A stretch of 50,511 bases of DNA. Source: an uncultured Clostridia bacterium. GTDB taxonomy: Bacteria; Bacillota; Clostridia; TANB77; CAG-508. This document shows, piece by piece, positions 1 to 9,096 of this stretch (position 1 is its first letter; each line of letters begins with the position of its first letter). The notes under the pieces were generated by a model. It searched no databases and had not been told where the DNA came from. It saw only the letters and a list, made by a program, of their open reading frames with translations. Made by a program: the position numbers and the translations under genes. Where the stretch lies: contig CANPZY010000010.1 of assembly GCA_947588945.1 (NCBI GenBank), positions 1 to 50,511 on the forward strand, given 5' to 3'.

Positions 1-115
1 AATATTTAATTTTTTTAAACCGCTTTTTTAGGGGTTTTATTTGTTATGTGGAATTTCCTATATTATTTTTCAAACTTTTTAACTCCTTAATATTATTCAA
101 CTAAAGTATAACAAA

Positions 116-147
116 AAAGCAGGTGATTGTAAATATTCACTTGCTTT
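116..147 (-). terminator. Rho-independent terminator of the 216-aa gene
   Basis: The arms AAAGCAGGTGA and TCACTTGCTTT form a stem with one mismatch around a 10-nt loop. On the minus strand it is followed by a U-rich tail. It lies just downstream of the stop codon at 195, so it fits as the end of that minus-strand transcript. Bases 1-115 hold no gene that I can see. Confidence 0.7.
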
Positions 148-194
148 GTATAAATTGTAATTTTTCGATTACTTCTTTTAATCAGTACAATTTT

Positions 195-845
195 CTATAA
201 ATCCGTAATATCTTCTATAGAAACCATTTTTACAATACCATTTTTATCAAACCAAATATTTAATCGATAATATTTGGTTTGATAACACTTTCCCCAAAAC
301 CATTCTTCAAATATTGTTCCTGCACTATATTCATAAATAGATCCCAAATTTGGTTGAATATCACCAGAATCCTCACTCGGTTCTCCTAATAATTCAACAA
401 CTTCCTCTTTTGATAATCCAATAAGAGTTTTATTATTAACGATTTCATTTATTTTTATATATTTTTCATCCATCGTTTCACTTTTATAATTAATTAGCAT
501 TATACATACACAAACTGAAATAATAACCAATAATATTATTTTAAATGTTTTACTTATTGAGGTTGTTTTTATTATCCATCTTATAACAACTATAACCAAA
601 ACAACTTGCCCTATATATATCAATAATTGTAAAAATCCCCCTAACATAAGAGCATTTTCAAAATCACTTTGAACCTGCCAAATCCTTATTATAAATAAAA
701 CAAACAAAATTATGATACTTAATATAATTTTACTTTTTTTACTGATTGATTGTGCTTTCGCTACTTTTATTATAGCAAATACTGCTAATGCTAATGGAAA
801 TATCTTTTCTATCAATACTAAGATTAACCCACTAAAAACTCTCAT
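195..845 (-). CDS. Multi-pass membrane protein with a C-terminal BamE/SmpA-like domain
   Basis: This is a 216-aa protein of unknown function. The first ~115 residues carry about four hydrophobic segments, ending around 'IILLVIISVCVCIMLINY', so it should sit in the cytoplasmic membrane. Residues ~130-216 look like the small BamE/SmpA-type fold: a 'LIGLSKEEVVELLGEPSE' helix-turn stretch followed by beta-type segments ending 'IWFDKNGIVKMVSIEDI'. That resemblance is by pattern only. The start at 845 is supported by an upstream AGAAGG. It appears to be the last gene of a minus-strand group of membrane-anchored proteins and is followed by a hairpin terminator. No enzymatic residues are recognisable. 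Confidence 0.7.
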   Translation of the reverse strand: MRVFSGLILVLIEKIFPLALAVFAIIKVAKAQSISKKSKIILSIIILFVLFIIRIWQVQSDFENALMLGGFLQLLIYIGQVVLVIVVIRWIIKTTSISKTFKIILLVIISVCVCIMLINYKSETMDEKYIKINEIVNNKTLIGLSKEEVVELLGEPSEDSGDIQPNLGSIYEYSAGTIFEEWFWGKCYQTKYYRLNIWFDKNGIVKMVSIEDITDL

Positions 846-966
846 TTCTACCTTCTCTACAACTTACTATTTATCTAACTCACATAAATTCTAATTTGTC
901 AAACTATTTAAGAATATCTCAATTATTTTTATATTTATACTTCTAAATCAATTAAAAAATCCCTTA

Positions 967-1646
967 TTAACTATTTAATACTTCATTAAATTTATCACAT
1001 AAATTATTTATATAATCAAATTTCAATAAATCGTTTTTCCAATTTTGATTTATACTATCTTGTCCATAATATATTCCTGCTAATCCTCCAAACAAGCTCC
1101 TATTGTATCTGTGTCATTTCCTAAATTTATTGCTTTAATTATTGCTTGATTATATGTTTTTGTATTTAATAATACCCATAAGGTTGCCTCTAAAGTATAA
1201 ACAACATATCCTGTTGAATTTATTTCTTCTAATTTATACTTTTGAATATCGTTATTTAATATTCTTTCATATCTCCTTATTGTGTCTTCGAAAAAATAAT
1301 CTTTAAATTTTATTTTTTTTACAAAATTATATGCTTGATTTAAGTTTTTACATTTAAGCAATTGAATTGCATATAACACATAAATAAAGCAACCCATAAT
1401 ACTTATCTCGTGCCTATGTGTTATGGATGAAACATATTTTACGACTTCATATATTTCCTGCTCTTTCATTTTTTTTGCATAGCAGAAATATGCCAAAGGA
1501 AGTATCCTCATCATTGATCCATTACCATTATCCATTTCTGATTTTCCTCCACAGCTTTCTGCTTTTTCTTGATTTTTCTCAAATCTCATAATAGCCATTA
1601 AACAAGTTCTTCCTATATCAAAAACTTGCTTACCTAAATTTATTAC
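967..1646 (-). pseudogene. ADP-ribosylglycohydrolase (DraG/ARH family), 5'-truncated and frameshifted remnant
   Basis: The ORF track lists 1080-1598, but family homology extends on both sides. Upstream in the same frame, without a start codon, the sequence reads 'VFDIGRTCLMAIMRFE', matching the family's 'FDIGNTT..AI' segment. It then continues through 'CGGKSEMDNGNGSMMRILPLA' and the metal-binding 'NLGNDTDTIGA'. The frame breaks at about 1087-1092 ('ACLED' then stop). Adding one base restores 'GGLAGIYYGQDSINQNW' and runs to a stop at 967. The N-terminal third is missing: homology begins where the preceding gene's stop codon lies, as if a deletion joined the two. Family members hydrolyse ADP-ribose from proteins or small molecules. 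This copy is unlikely to be functional unless the frameshift is an assembly error, and the missing 5' part would remain even then. Confidence 0.8.
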
Positions 1647-2668
1647 TTCGTTGTTATATATAATTTTTTATTTGAATAATCATAAACTGTTTCACAATTT
1701 AATTTTCTAAATATATTATCTGCATTTTCTTCTGTATATATAACATCGTCATTGTTTTTTCCATTGTTTGATCCCTTCACTATTTTAAATTCTTTACCAT
1801 TATATTTTATTTTTTTTATTTCTTGTGAAAACATACCTTTTTTTAATATTTCAACCTCATCTAATTGATTTAAAAATCTAGGTATATTTAATATGTGATA
1901 TGTTTTATCCTCTGAATTATATATTACTATTACTGTTGTTTCTTTTCCATTAATTATTAACTCTAAATATTCAGGTTTCCATATTTCATTTATCTCTTTT
2001 TGACCTATCTTTTGTAATTCTTCTTTTTTATTATTAACATATAAAGTTTGTATATAATCATATCTAACGGATTTTATTTCTTCATCTAAACTTTTATCTG
2101 TATCACAGTGCACACTGATTAAAGAAATCATGTCTTTTACATCTAAAAAAATAGGTTCATCCATTTTATTATTTTGAGAATATAAATACTTTGCTAATTT
2201 ATATGCTTTTTCAGTTTTTTCTTCTATTTCATCATAATCATTAAGTTCAATAGATAATGTATACTGTAAAAATTCGACGCCCTCAGAAGTAAAGGTATCT
2301 TCGTCTATATTTACACCTTCTAATAATGTTTTATCTTCACAACGTTCTATATAATATTTTGTTCTTTGTGCTGAGTAATCATTATCATTTCTATATTTGG
2401 TTGTATTTAGCATCTTAAACTTTATGTCTTTATTATTTTTTGGTGATACAATATATAAGCCTCTTGATTTAGCATCTTTAGCTCCAAAATCTTCTACAAT
2501 TTCAAATTCTTCTCCATATATTTCTTTTAAGCTTTTTAAAACATTATTAGGTGCTAATACTGAAAATAGAGCATAAATAATAACAAATGCAAAAATTACT
2601 ACTGCAAGACCCAAGCAAATACATGCAATTAATACAGATTTTATTCCAAAATTAACAAATTTATTCAT
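1643..2668 (-). CDS. Membrane-anchored protein of unknown function (341 aa)
   Basis: One hydrophobic segment near the N-terminus (residues ~10-38, 'VLIACICLGLAVVIFAFVII') is followed by a long charged, Lys/Glu/Asp-rich region likely to be extracytoplasmic. I recognise no family. The start is supported by AGGA seven bases upstream of the ATG. The gene follows the 218-aa gene with only 20 bp between them, so the two are probably co-transcribed. Its stop codon abuts the truncated glycohydrolase remnant, so its own C-terminus may have been created by the same rearrangement. Confidence 0.65.
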   Translation of the reverse strand: MNKFVNFGIKSVLIACICLGLAVVIFAFVIIYALFSVLAPNNVLKSLKEIYGEEFEIVEDFGAKDAKSRGLYIVSPKNNKDIKFKMLNTTKYRNDNDYSAQRTKYYIERCEDKTLLEGVNIDEDTFTSEGVEFLQYTLSIELNDYDEIEEKTEKAYKLAKYLYSQNNKMDEPIFLDVKDMISLISVHCDTDKSLDEEIKSVRYDYIQTLYVNNKKEELQKIGQKEINEIWKPEYLELIINGKETTVIVIYNSEDKTYHILNIPRFLNQLDEVEILKKGMFSQEIKKIKYNGKEFKIVKGSNNGKNNDDVIYTEENADNIFRKLNCETVYDYSNKKLYITTK

Positions 2669-2688
2669 TACATATTCCTAATCTAATT

Positions 2689-3345
2689 TTATTTTTTTAG
2701 GTTATATTGTCCAATATCAGGCTCTTGAAAAATTGAATTATCAACATTTCCAAATTCATATTCTCTTATAGTAGTTTGTTCATCTAATATAGTTTTTCTT
2801 ACTAATCCAGTTTCTTTATCTATATCATATTCAGTTTTATTTTCTCCTAATAAATTATAAGGAGACAAAAAATTATTTATACTATAACATTCATAATCAT
2901 TTACTTTTGTCGTTGTAATTCTTGCAGTAACACTATATAATATTGTCTGCCATAAATTATCTGTTTGTAAAATTATCATTGTGTTTTTTCCAAGGATTTC
3001 TTTTGATTTACCTAATTCTGCTATTTTCTCATCAATTGTTTCAGCAAACATATCTATTCTACTTCCTGTATTATAATAAGATACTTTTACTTTTTCCTCA
3101 TTTACTATTTTTTCTATTATCAATAGTTCTTTTTCACCTTTTTTATATTGATTGATAATCATTGTTGTATTGTCACTAAGCTTTGTAGTTTCTTTTATGT
3201 GATAATTATTAATACTAGAATATTCTTCTGCTTTCTTTTGTAAATTACATATAATTATCGTATTTCTTATAGTATGAACCATTAGCAAAATTAACAATAC
3301 TAATAATATAATTCCAATAATTTTTAAGATTTTTCCTTTTTTCAT
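2689..3345 (-). CDS. Membrane-anchored or exported protein of unknown function (218 aa)
   Basis: Residues ~7-25 form a strongly hydrophobic N-terminal anchor ('IIGIILLVLLILLMV'). The rest has alternating beta-type segments, including 'YDIDKETGLVRKTILDEQ' near the C-terminus. This layout resembles LolA-like or other outer-surface beta-sheet proteins of Firmicutes, but only by general pattern. An AAGGAG motif precedes the ATG at 3345. It is the first gene of a two-gene unit with the 341-aa protein, and I see no catalytic motif. Confidence 0.65.
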   Translation of the reverse strand: MKKGKILKIIGIILLVLLILLMVHTIRNTIIICNLQKKAEEYSSINNYHIKETTKLSDNTTMIINQYKKGEKELLIIEKIVNEEKVKVSYYNTGSRIDMFAETIDEKIAELGKSKEILGKNTMIILQTDNLWQTILYSVTARITTTKVNDYECYSINNFLSPYNLLGENKTEYDIDKETGLVRKTILDEQTTIREYEFGNVDNSIFQEPDIGQYNLKK

Positions 3346-3472
3346 AATACATACTCCTTTTCTTCTGTGATATATTTTTATTTTTTAATTAATAATACTA
3401 TTAAGCTTTAAATTTTTATTTATTCTATTATACCATCATTATTTTGTCAATTCTTCCTGAATACTTACAAGT

Positions 3473-5338
3473 TTATTCTTCCTGAACATTTACAAGTTTA
3501 TTATTTACTCTTAACACCCTTAATGCATTTATAACAGAAATTATTGTAACTCCCACATCTGCAAATACTGCCTCCCACATTGTAGAAATTCCAAATGCGC
3601 TTAAAATTAATACAAGTATTTTTACAAAAATAGCAAATATTATATTTTCTTTAACTATTCTCATTGTTTTTTTAGATAATTGAATTGCATCTACTATTTT
3701 TGATGGCTCATCTGTCATAATTACAACATCTGCTGATTCTATTGCTGCATCTGATCCTAATGCACCCATCGCTATACCTATATCAGAAATAGCTAAAACT
3801 GGCGCATCATTTATTCCATCTCCTGCAAATAAAAGTTTACCTTTTTCGCTCTTTTCTTTTAATAGATTTTCTATCTTTTTTACCTTACCATCTGGCAATA
3901 ATTCTGCATAAACAGTATCTATACCTAATTTTTTTGCAACACTTTCGCCAACTTTTTTCTTATCTCCGGTTAGCATTACTATCTTTTTTATATTGTTCTT
4001 TTTTAAATATGCTATTGCCTTTACTGAATCTTCTTTTATCTTATCTGCTATTACTATATTTCCAACATATTTTCCATCTATTGCTACATATAAAACTGTT
4101 CCTACATCATCACATTTTGTATATTCAATTTGTCTTTCATTCATTAGTTTTTCATTTCCGACTAATACATTCTGTTTTCCAATTTTTGTAGCAATACCAA
4201 GTCCAGATAGTTCCTCTGTTTCTATAATTTGTTTTTCATCTATATTCTTGCCATATGCTTTTTTTACAGATAAAGCAATAGGATGATTTGAATAATTTTC
4301 ACTATATGCTGTAACTTTTAATAGTTCTTCTTCACTTATATCTATCGCATTAATTTTCTGTACTTCAAAAACACCATGAGTCAATGTTCCAGTTTTATCA
4401 AATACTACTATTTCAGTATTAGCTAATTGTTCTAAATAGTTACTTCCTTTTATTAAAATTCCCATCATAGATGCTCCACCTATTCCTCCAAAAAAACTTA
4501 ATGGAATAGAAATAACTAATGCACAAGGACATGATACAACTAAAAATGTTAATGCTCTATATAACCAACTTGAAAATGTTGCATCTTTTATTATAATTGG
4601 TGGTATTGTTGCAAGAAATACTGCAATAATTACAACTATTGGAGTATAATACTTTGCAAATTTCGTAATAAAATTTTCTGACTTTGCTTTTTTACTACTT
4701 GCATTTTCAACTAAATCTAGTATTTTACTTACTGTTGATTCTCCATATTCTTTTGTTACTTTAACTTTTATAACTCCAGTTAAATTTATACATCCACTTA
4801 ATACTTCTGAATTTTCTAATACATCTTTTGGTAAAGTTTCTCCTGTTAATGCTTTTGTATCTAAACTCGAACTACCTTCTATTATGCATCCATCTAAAGG
4901 AACTTTTTCTCCTGGTTTTATTACTATTATCTCTCCTATTTTTACTTCATTTGGATTAACTTTTTCTATTTTTCCATCTCTTACTACATTTGCAAAATCT
5001 GGTCTTATATCCATTAAATCTGAAATAGATTTTTTTGATTTGTCTACTGCATAATCTTGAAATAGTTCTCCTATTTGATAAAATAACATAACTGCAACTG
5101 CTTCTGGAAACTCACCAATTCCAAAAGCTCCAATTGTTGCAACAGTCATTAAAAAGTTCTCATCAAAAATTTTTCCTTTCGCCATATTTTTTATAGCTTT
5201 TATTATTATTTCTAAGCCAACAATTATATAAGATACAATATAAATTGTATTATTTATCAATTCATTGTTAAAATTAATTGTTATTGCCATTATAAATAAT
5301 ACAAGTGATATTATAATTTTCATCCCATCTTTTTTCAT
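3473..5338 (-). CDS. cadA: Heavy-metal-translocating P-type ATPase (Cd/Zn/Pb type)
   Basis: This is a P1B-type ATPase that exports soft divalent metals across the cytoplasmic membrane. Visible motifs in order are the actuator 'TGE' loop, the metal-channel motif 'SCPCALVISIP' in a membrane helix, the phosphorylated Asp in 'DKTGTLTHG', the 'NHPIA' nucleotide-binding HP motif, and 'GDGINDAPVLA' in the hinge. The CPC followed by CadA-like context suggests Cd2+/Zn2+/Pb2+ rather than Cu+. At 621 aa it lacks the N-terminal ferredoxin-like HMA domain found in many CadA proteins. It lies 65 bp downstream of an ArsR-family repressor gene in the same orientation, the classical cad arrangement, and should be induced by metal from the promoter at 5809-5838. 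The exact metal cannot be read from sequence alone. Confidence 0.93.
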   Translation of the reverse strand: MKKDGMKIIISLVLFIMAITINFNNELINNTIYIVSYIIVGLEIIIKAIKNMAKGKIFDENFLMTVATIGAFGIGEFPEAVAVMLFYQIGELFQDYAVDKSKKSISDLMDIRPDFANVVRDGKIEKVNPNEVKIGEIIVIKPGEKVPLDGCIIEGSSSLDTKALTGETLPKDVLENSEVLSGCINLTGVIKVKVTKEYGESTVSKILDLVENASSKKAKSENFITKFAKYYTPIVVIIAVFLATIPPIIIKDATFSSWLYRALTFLVVSCPCALVISIPLSFFGGIGGASMMGILIKGSNYLEQLANTEIVVFDKTGTLTHGVFEVQKINAIDISEEELLKVTAYSENYSNHPIALSVKKAYGKNIDEKQIIETEELSGLGIATKIGKQNVLVGNEKLMNERQIEYTKCDDVGTVLYVAIDGKYVGNIVIADKIKEDSVKAIAYLKKNNIKKIVMLTGDKKKVGESVAKKLGIDTVYAELLPDGKVKKIENLLKEKSEKGKLLFAGDGINDAPVLAISDIGIAMGALGSDAAIESADVVIMTDEPSKIVDAIQLSKKTMRIVKENIIFAIFVKILVLILSAFGISTMWEAVFADVGVTIISVINALRVLRVNNKLVNVQEE

Positions 5339-5403
5339 TTTTCTTGCCTCCCAAGCTTTATATTTCTTTTGTTTAACCTAATATTTTTTCGTACTTTATT
5401 TCT

Positions 5404-5766
5404 CTATTTTTTATGTTCTATATGTTCAATACCAATTTCAAATACTTCTTTTACATGATCATCATCCAACATATAAAAAACTTCTTTTCCCGATTTTCTA
5501 CATTTAACAATCCCACTTCTTCTTAAAGTCCCTAGCTGATGTGATATAGAAGATTTGCTCATTCCTAAAACATTTGCAATATCACATACACACATCTCAT
5601 TTTGATCTAATGCAAATAAAATTTTTGCTCTAGTTGTATCTCCTATAATTTTAAAAAATTCTGCTAATTTATTAAATATATCTCCATCTAGCATATTTTT
5701 AGTTGTTTTATTAACTACATCTTGATGGATTACATTACAATCACATATAAATTCATTTTTAGACAT
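5404..5766 (-). CDS. ArsR/SmtB-family metal-sensing repressor (CadC-like)
   Basis: A 120-aa winged-helix repressor. The DNA-recognition region is 'MCVCDIANVLGMSKSSISHQLGTL'. Both known metal sites of the family appear present. For the alpha3N-type site there are Cys8 and Cys10 in the N-terminal arm and Cys59/Cys61 in 'EMCVCD'. For the alpha5 dimer-interface site, Asp102, His104, His115 and His118 have the spacing of SmtB's D-x-H-x10-H-x2-E. This predicts a sensor for Cd/Pb/Zn. An AAGGAGG lies six bases before the ATG. The gene leads the operon with the P-type ATPase, and two operator-like repeats overlap its promoter, so it probably represses its own operon until metal binds. Confidence 0.92.
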   Translation of the reverse strand: MSKNEFICDCNVIHQDVVNKTTKNMLDGDIFNKLAEFFKIIGDTTRAKILFALDQNEMCVCDIANVLGMSKSSISHQLGTLRRSGIVKCRKSGKEVFYMLDDDHVKEVFEIGIEHIEHKK

Positions 5767-5784
5767 TCAAAACCTCCTTATAAT

Positions 5785-5838
5785 TGAATAAATACTCAAC
5801 TATATTGTATTATATGTGAATGAATACTCAACTGTCAA
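5785..5838 (-). promoter_or_regulatory. Promoter and tandem operators of the metal-resistance operon
   Basis: On the minus strand TTGACA (5833-5838), an 18-bp spacer and TATAAT (5809-5814) form a strong sigma-A promoter. Two near-identical sites, TGAATGAATACTCAACT (5817-5833) inside the spacer and TGAATAAATACTCAACT (5785-5801) downstream of the -10, are 32 bp apart, about three helical turns. Each is an imperfect dyad of the TTGA-N8-TCAA kind, like ArsR/SmtB operators. Binding of the repressor here would block RNA polymerase. Confidence 0.85.
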
Positions 5839-5922
5839 TATTTTTTATAAAAATTAATATAAACTTTTTACCCATATTAATTTTACACTTACAAATTGCA
5901 TTTACTTTTTCATTTGAAAAAA

Positions 5923-5959
5923 AATAAAAACATATTAAATTTCTTAATATGTTTTTATT
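5923..5959 (-). terminator. Terminator after the sigma-factor operon
   Basis: A perfect 16-bp stem (AATAAAAACATATTAA and its complement) with a 5-nt loop is followed on the minus strand by a U-rich run. It lies just past the stop of the 70-aa gene at 5965. Confidence 0.8.
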
Positions 5960-5964
5960 TAATA

Positions 5965-6177
5965 TTATCTTTCTTTTTCTTCCTCTATATCGTGTAAACT
6001 TTTAATTGCTTCTTCTTTTTGCGTGGATACTATTTTCTTTTCTAACGAAAATGCTTCATGGACATTTCCACTATCAAAATTATATGTTTCTGGATTTGTT
6101 ATATCAATTCCTTGATATAGTTTCATATTTCTCAAATTTTTTATGAAATCATTCATAACTTCTTCAGATTCTTTCAT
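5965..6177 (-). CDS. Small hydrophilic protein of unknown function (70 aa)
   Basis: A 70-aa soluble, Glu/Lys-rich protein with no membrane segment and a predicted helical, charged C-terminus ('EEAIKSLHDIEEEKER'). I do not recognise a family. An AGGGAG eight bases before the ATG supports it as a real gene, as does its position as the last member of the sigma-factor operon, 34 bp after the 391-aa gene and directly before a strong terminator. Confidence 0.65.
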   Translation of the reverse strand: MKESEEVMNDFIKNLRNMKLYQGIDITNPETYNFDSGNVHEAFSLEKKIVSTQKEEAIKSLHDIEEEKER

Positions 6178-6211
6178 TTAAAAAACTCCCTTTTTAGTTA
6201 TATGCGTGCTT

Positions 6212-7387
6212 TCAAATTCCAGCACTAATAAAACCATTATAATCTTCTTCCATTATTCCAAGTATAGCATTAATATATTGTTCAATATTTGTTAAAGAAA
6301 AACATAAATATATCTTTTTATCTTTGTCTACTATATATCTGTTACCTATAGATTTATCACTAGGTATTAAATACACGTTATCATTTATTTTTACTTTTAT
6401 TCCTGTATCATATTCTTTACTTATATCATAATCTTCTAGCCAATCTGTTTTATATATTTTTGAATATTTTAGAATTGTTGTAATTTTTTCAACACTTACT
6501 TTATCTGTTAATTCTATTTGTTTATCAGGAGATATTATACTTATTTTATCCGCAGTAAACATCTGCTTTTTTAATTCGAGGTCATTCTTAAACGTGTTTT
6601 CTATAAATGTATTAAAGTTGCTTAATCCATAAGCTTCTGATAAAGTTTCACCATCATGCATCCAGCCCTTATCACTTCCATTGTATAGCCATAATTTAAT
6701 ATCATTGTTAAAATCAATTTCATAATCTGGATTTACAATATTAGGTTCATAATTTATTTGTTTAGTATAAACATTCTTACATTGATTAATAATATATTCT
6801 ATTGCAGTTTTTTCATTTATTTCTATACTGTTTTTTTTCAAAATAGTATCATTTTCACCTTTTTCAGTCATTGTAATATTTATTTTATCTGTTTTAAATT
6901 TACTTACTTCTTTTGTTAGTTTTTCATCAACTATTTGTACTACCTTTTCTAAAATTTCAGGATTTATTTTTGTTAAATAACTTTTACTCTCATTATTCAT
7001 CATAACATATCCGTCATCATCATAATAATCAAAAGCAAAACTGACATTATTTCCTAAATGTACTTTATATTGCCCCATAATTAGTAAGCCTATTTGACCA
7101 GAGTAATTATTAAGTTTTTTATTTGAAATATCATCATGTAACATTTTAATAAAATCTTTATCTGCTACATCTATATCAAAACCTTCACTTCCAACTTCCC
7201 AACTATATGTATAAGTAATCTTTATATTTTCTTGATTTTCAATTTCTACAGATTCTTTTGGTGTAAAAATTTTATATATAATATATTCTCTAACTTCTTG
7301 TCCAAAATCAGTAAACATTATTATACCAATAATTATCACTAACATTAAAAGAATAATTATTCCTGCAATTTTCCATGCTTTTTTCAT
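6212..7387 (-). CDS. Membrane-anchored protein of unknown function (391 aa), sigma-factor operon
   Basis: A single N-terminal membrane segment ('IAGIIILLMLVIIIGIIMF') is followed by a ~355-residue, mostly beta-type, charged domain that should face outside the cell. I do not recognise the family. The ORF track begins at a GTG (7396). The ATG at 7387 is preferred because AAGGTGG lies five bases upstream of it and overlaps the GTG. The gene is the third in a minus-strand run starting with a membrane-linked sigma factor. It may be a regulator or a target of that sigma factor, which is inference from position only. Confidence 0.65.
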   Translation of the reverse strand: MKKAWKIAGIIILLMLVIIIGIIMFTDFGQEVREYIIYKIFTPKESVEIENQENIKITYTYSWEVGSEGFDIDVADKDFIKMLHDDISNKKLNNYSGQIGLLIMGQYKVHLGNNVSFAFDYYDDDGYVMMNNESKSYLTKINPEILEKVVQIVDEKLTKEVSKFKTDKINITMTEKGENDTILKKNSIEINEKTAIEYIINQCKNVYTKQINYEPNIVNPDYEIDFNNDIKLWLYNGSDKGWMHDGETLSEAYGLSNFNTFIENTFKNDLELKKQMFTADKISIISPDKQIELTDKVSVEKITTILKYSKIYKTDWLEDYDISKEYDTGIKVKINDNVYLIPSDKSIGNRYIVDKDKKIYLCFSLTNIEQYINAILGIMEEDYNGFISAGI

Positions 7388-7463
7388 ACATACCACCTTT
7401 ACTATTTAAACTTATTTATATCCTTATTTTTGCCTTTCTTTATCATTATACTAAACTATATAA

Positions 7464-9035
7464 TTATTGAAATTTTGTTATATCATTAATTTTACCAGCA
7501 AAATATGGAGTATCTTTATTTTCTTCTTTTAAAAATATTGCAAAAGTATTGTCTATAGAAAATTCTCTAATTTCATTTTCTAAAATTTCTGATTTTTCTA
7601 CACTCATACCTGCTTCGCTTTTTATTTTTCCACCTGTTTTATCTAGTTCAAATTCTATAGTTTGAATAGCCTTAGTTATTTGATAATTTTCTCCATTTGA
7701 AAGCGGAAATACCTTGTTTTCTATTTCAGTGAATTCATTTTTTTCTTTTACTTTTAGGTATGGTATTTTTAGTCTTTCACTCTTTTTTATATTTTTATTA
7801 CCATTATAATTTTTCTGTTTATTTGAAATATTCTTATATATTTCATTAAAAGTTTTTCCAACTGGATTTTTACATAAAATTATTTCATCTTCTTTTTCTG
7901 TTGTTAATTTTATAGCAAAATCATCTTTTGAGTTATAATAAAGTACTTCAATTTGTTTTTTTAAATCATCTGCATTTTCTTTTATTCCAAAATATTTTGT
8001 ATTTTCATAGTTACCAAATTTTTCAGAATCCAGTTCATCAAATACTTTTTCAAACTTAAACTCTTTTTTTAGCATTGCATATAAAAACAAACTATCACCT
8101 TTTACATTCCAATTAAAGTCATCTAGAATATCACTTGTTTCATTAAATTTTTCTTTTATAGCTTTTTCAATTTCTTGTTTTAATTCCATTGATGGAACTC
8201 CTGCTTTTTTATAATAATATTTATCTGAAATATCAGAAGCTTTAAATGTTTCTTTATTTAAGTTTTCTGCAACCTTTAATTGTGGATTAAAAACTATATC
8301 TTGTTTTACAAAATCATCTTTTAAATCATTCCATATTAATTGAAATGTACCACACCAAATTGTATCATCTTTTATTTCATCATCTAATGATAATGTTGTT
8401 GTAATTCCAGTTTGAGAAATAACTACAGAATTTTCATAATCATTTATTATTTCTGCATTTTTCATATAACTTATAAGCATAATTTCAACTTGTTTTCCAT
8501 CAACTGGACTTTGAAGATATATAGAAATACTGTCTCCATTGTCCTCAGTTGTTAATTTTGTAAATCTAAAATTTTCATATTTTCTATTAGATTCAGATGA
8601 CCACTTATCTCTAGTTGAATCAAGGCAAACTCTAAAACTATTGCTTCCTTCAAAATTAACATCTTTAATTACCATGTCCCCTTCTACTGTAAAACCTACA
8701 AATCTTGCAAAATCAGGTACATTATTATTTACATTTTCTAAAAATCTATCAAGTTCATTTTTATTATAAACTTTATTTCCATTAGTTGATACTATACAAT
8801 TATCATTAGCCGCTTGTTCTATAGTATAGTCTTTTGGTAAATCTTCTATCTTTTTCATATACTCAACTTCTGTAAACTCGCTATTATTTGATTGATTTCC
8901 ATTATTAAATAGTTCGTCTTTTAAATTATTATCTATCTCCTCTTTTGATAAATTAATGTTAATTATTGATATTGTTGTTATTATTAAAATTGCAATTGTA
9001 AGTAACACTAAAAGAATTTTTACAATATTTTTCAT
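7464..9035 (-). CDS. Membrane-anchored protein of unknown function (523 aa), sigma-factor operon
   Basis: A hydrophobic N-terminal anchor at residues ~7-27 ('ILLVLLTIAILIITTISI') precedes a ~490-residue Lys/Asn/Glu-rich domain predicted to be extracytoplasmic. No family is recognised. AAAGGAG eight bases before the ATG supports the start. It lies 61 bp downstream of the sigma-factor gene. ECF sigma genes are often followed by their membrane anti-sigma partners, but this protein has only a few residues before the membrane segment. A cytoplasmic sigma-binding domain is therefore not evident, and it may instead be an output or sensor protein. Confidence 0.65.
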   Translation of the reverse strand: MKNIVKILLVLLTIAILIITTISIININLSKEEIDNNLKDELFNNGNQSNNSEFTEVEYMKKIEDLPKDYTIEQAANDNCIVSTNGNKVYNKNELDRFLENVNNNVPDFARFVGFTVEGDMVIKDVNFEGSNSFRVCLDSTRDKWSSESNRKYENFRFTKLTTEDNGDSISIYLQSPVDGKQVEIMLISYMKNAEIINDYENSVVISQTGITTTLSLDDEIKDDTIWCGTFQLIWNDLKDDFVKQDIVFNPQLKVAENLNKETFKASDISDKYYYKKAGVPSMELKQEIEKAIKEKFNETSDILDDFNWNVKGDSLFLYAMLKKEFKFEKVFDELDSEKFGNYENTKYFGIKENADDLKKQIEVLYYNSKDDFAIKLTTEKEDEIILCKNPVGKTFNEIYKNISNKQKNYNGNKNIKKSERLKIPYLKVKEKNEFTEIENKVFPLSNGENYQITKAIQTIEFELDKTGGKIKSEAGMSVEKSEILENEIREFSIDNTFAIFLKEENKDTPYFAGKINDITKFQ

Positions 9036-9096
9036 TTTCTTTTGCTCCTTTGTTTATATTTTAATTAAAAATGGTTATATCTAAAACCTATTTCTA

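Noticed and set aside
3934-4286. Plus-strand ORFs inside the P-type ATPase gene
   Set aside because: Antisense shadows of a complete and well-supported ATPase.
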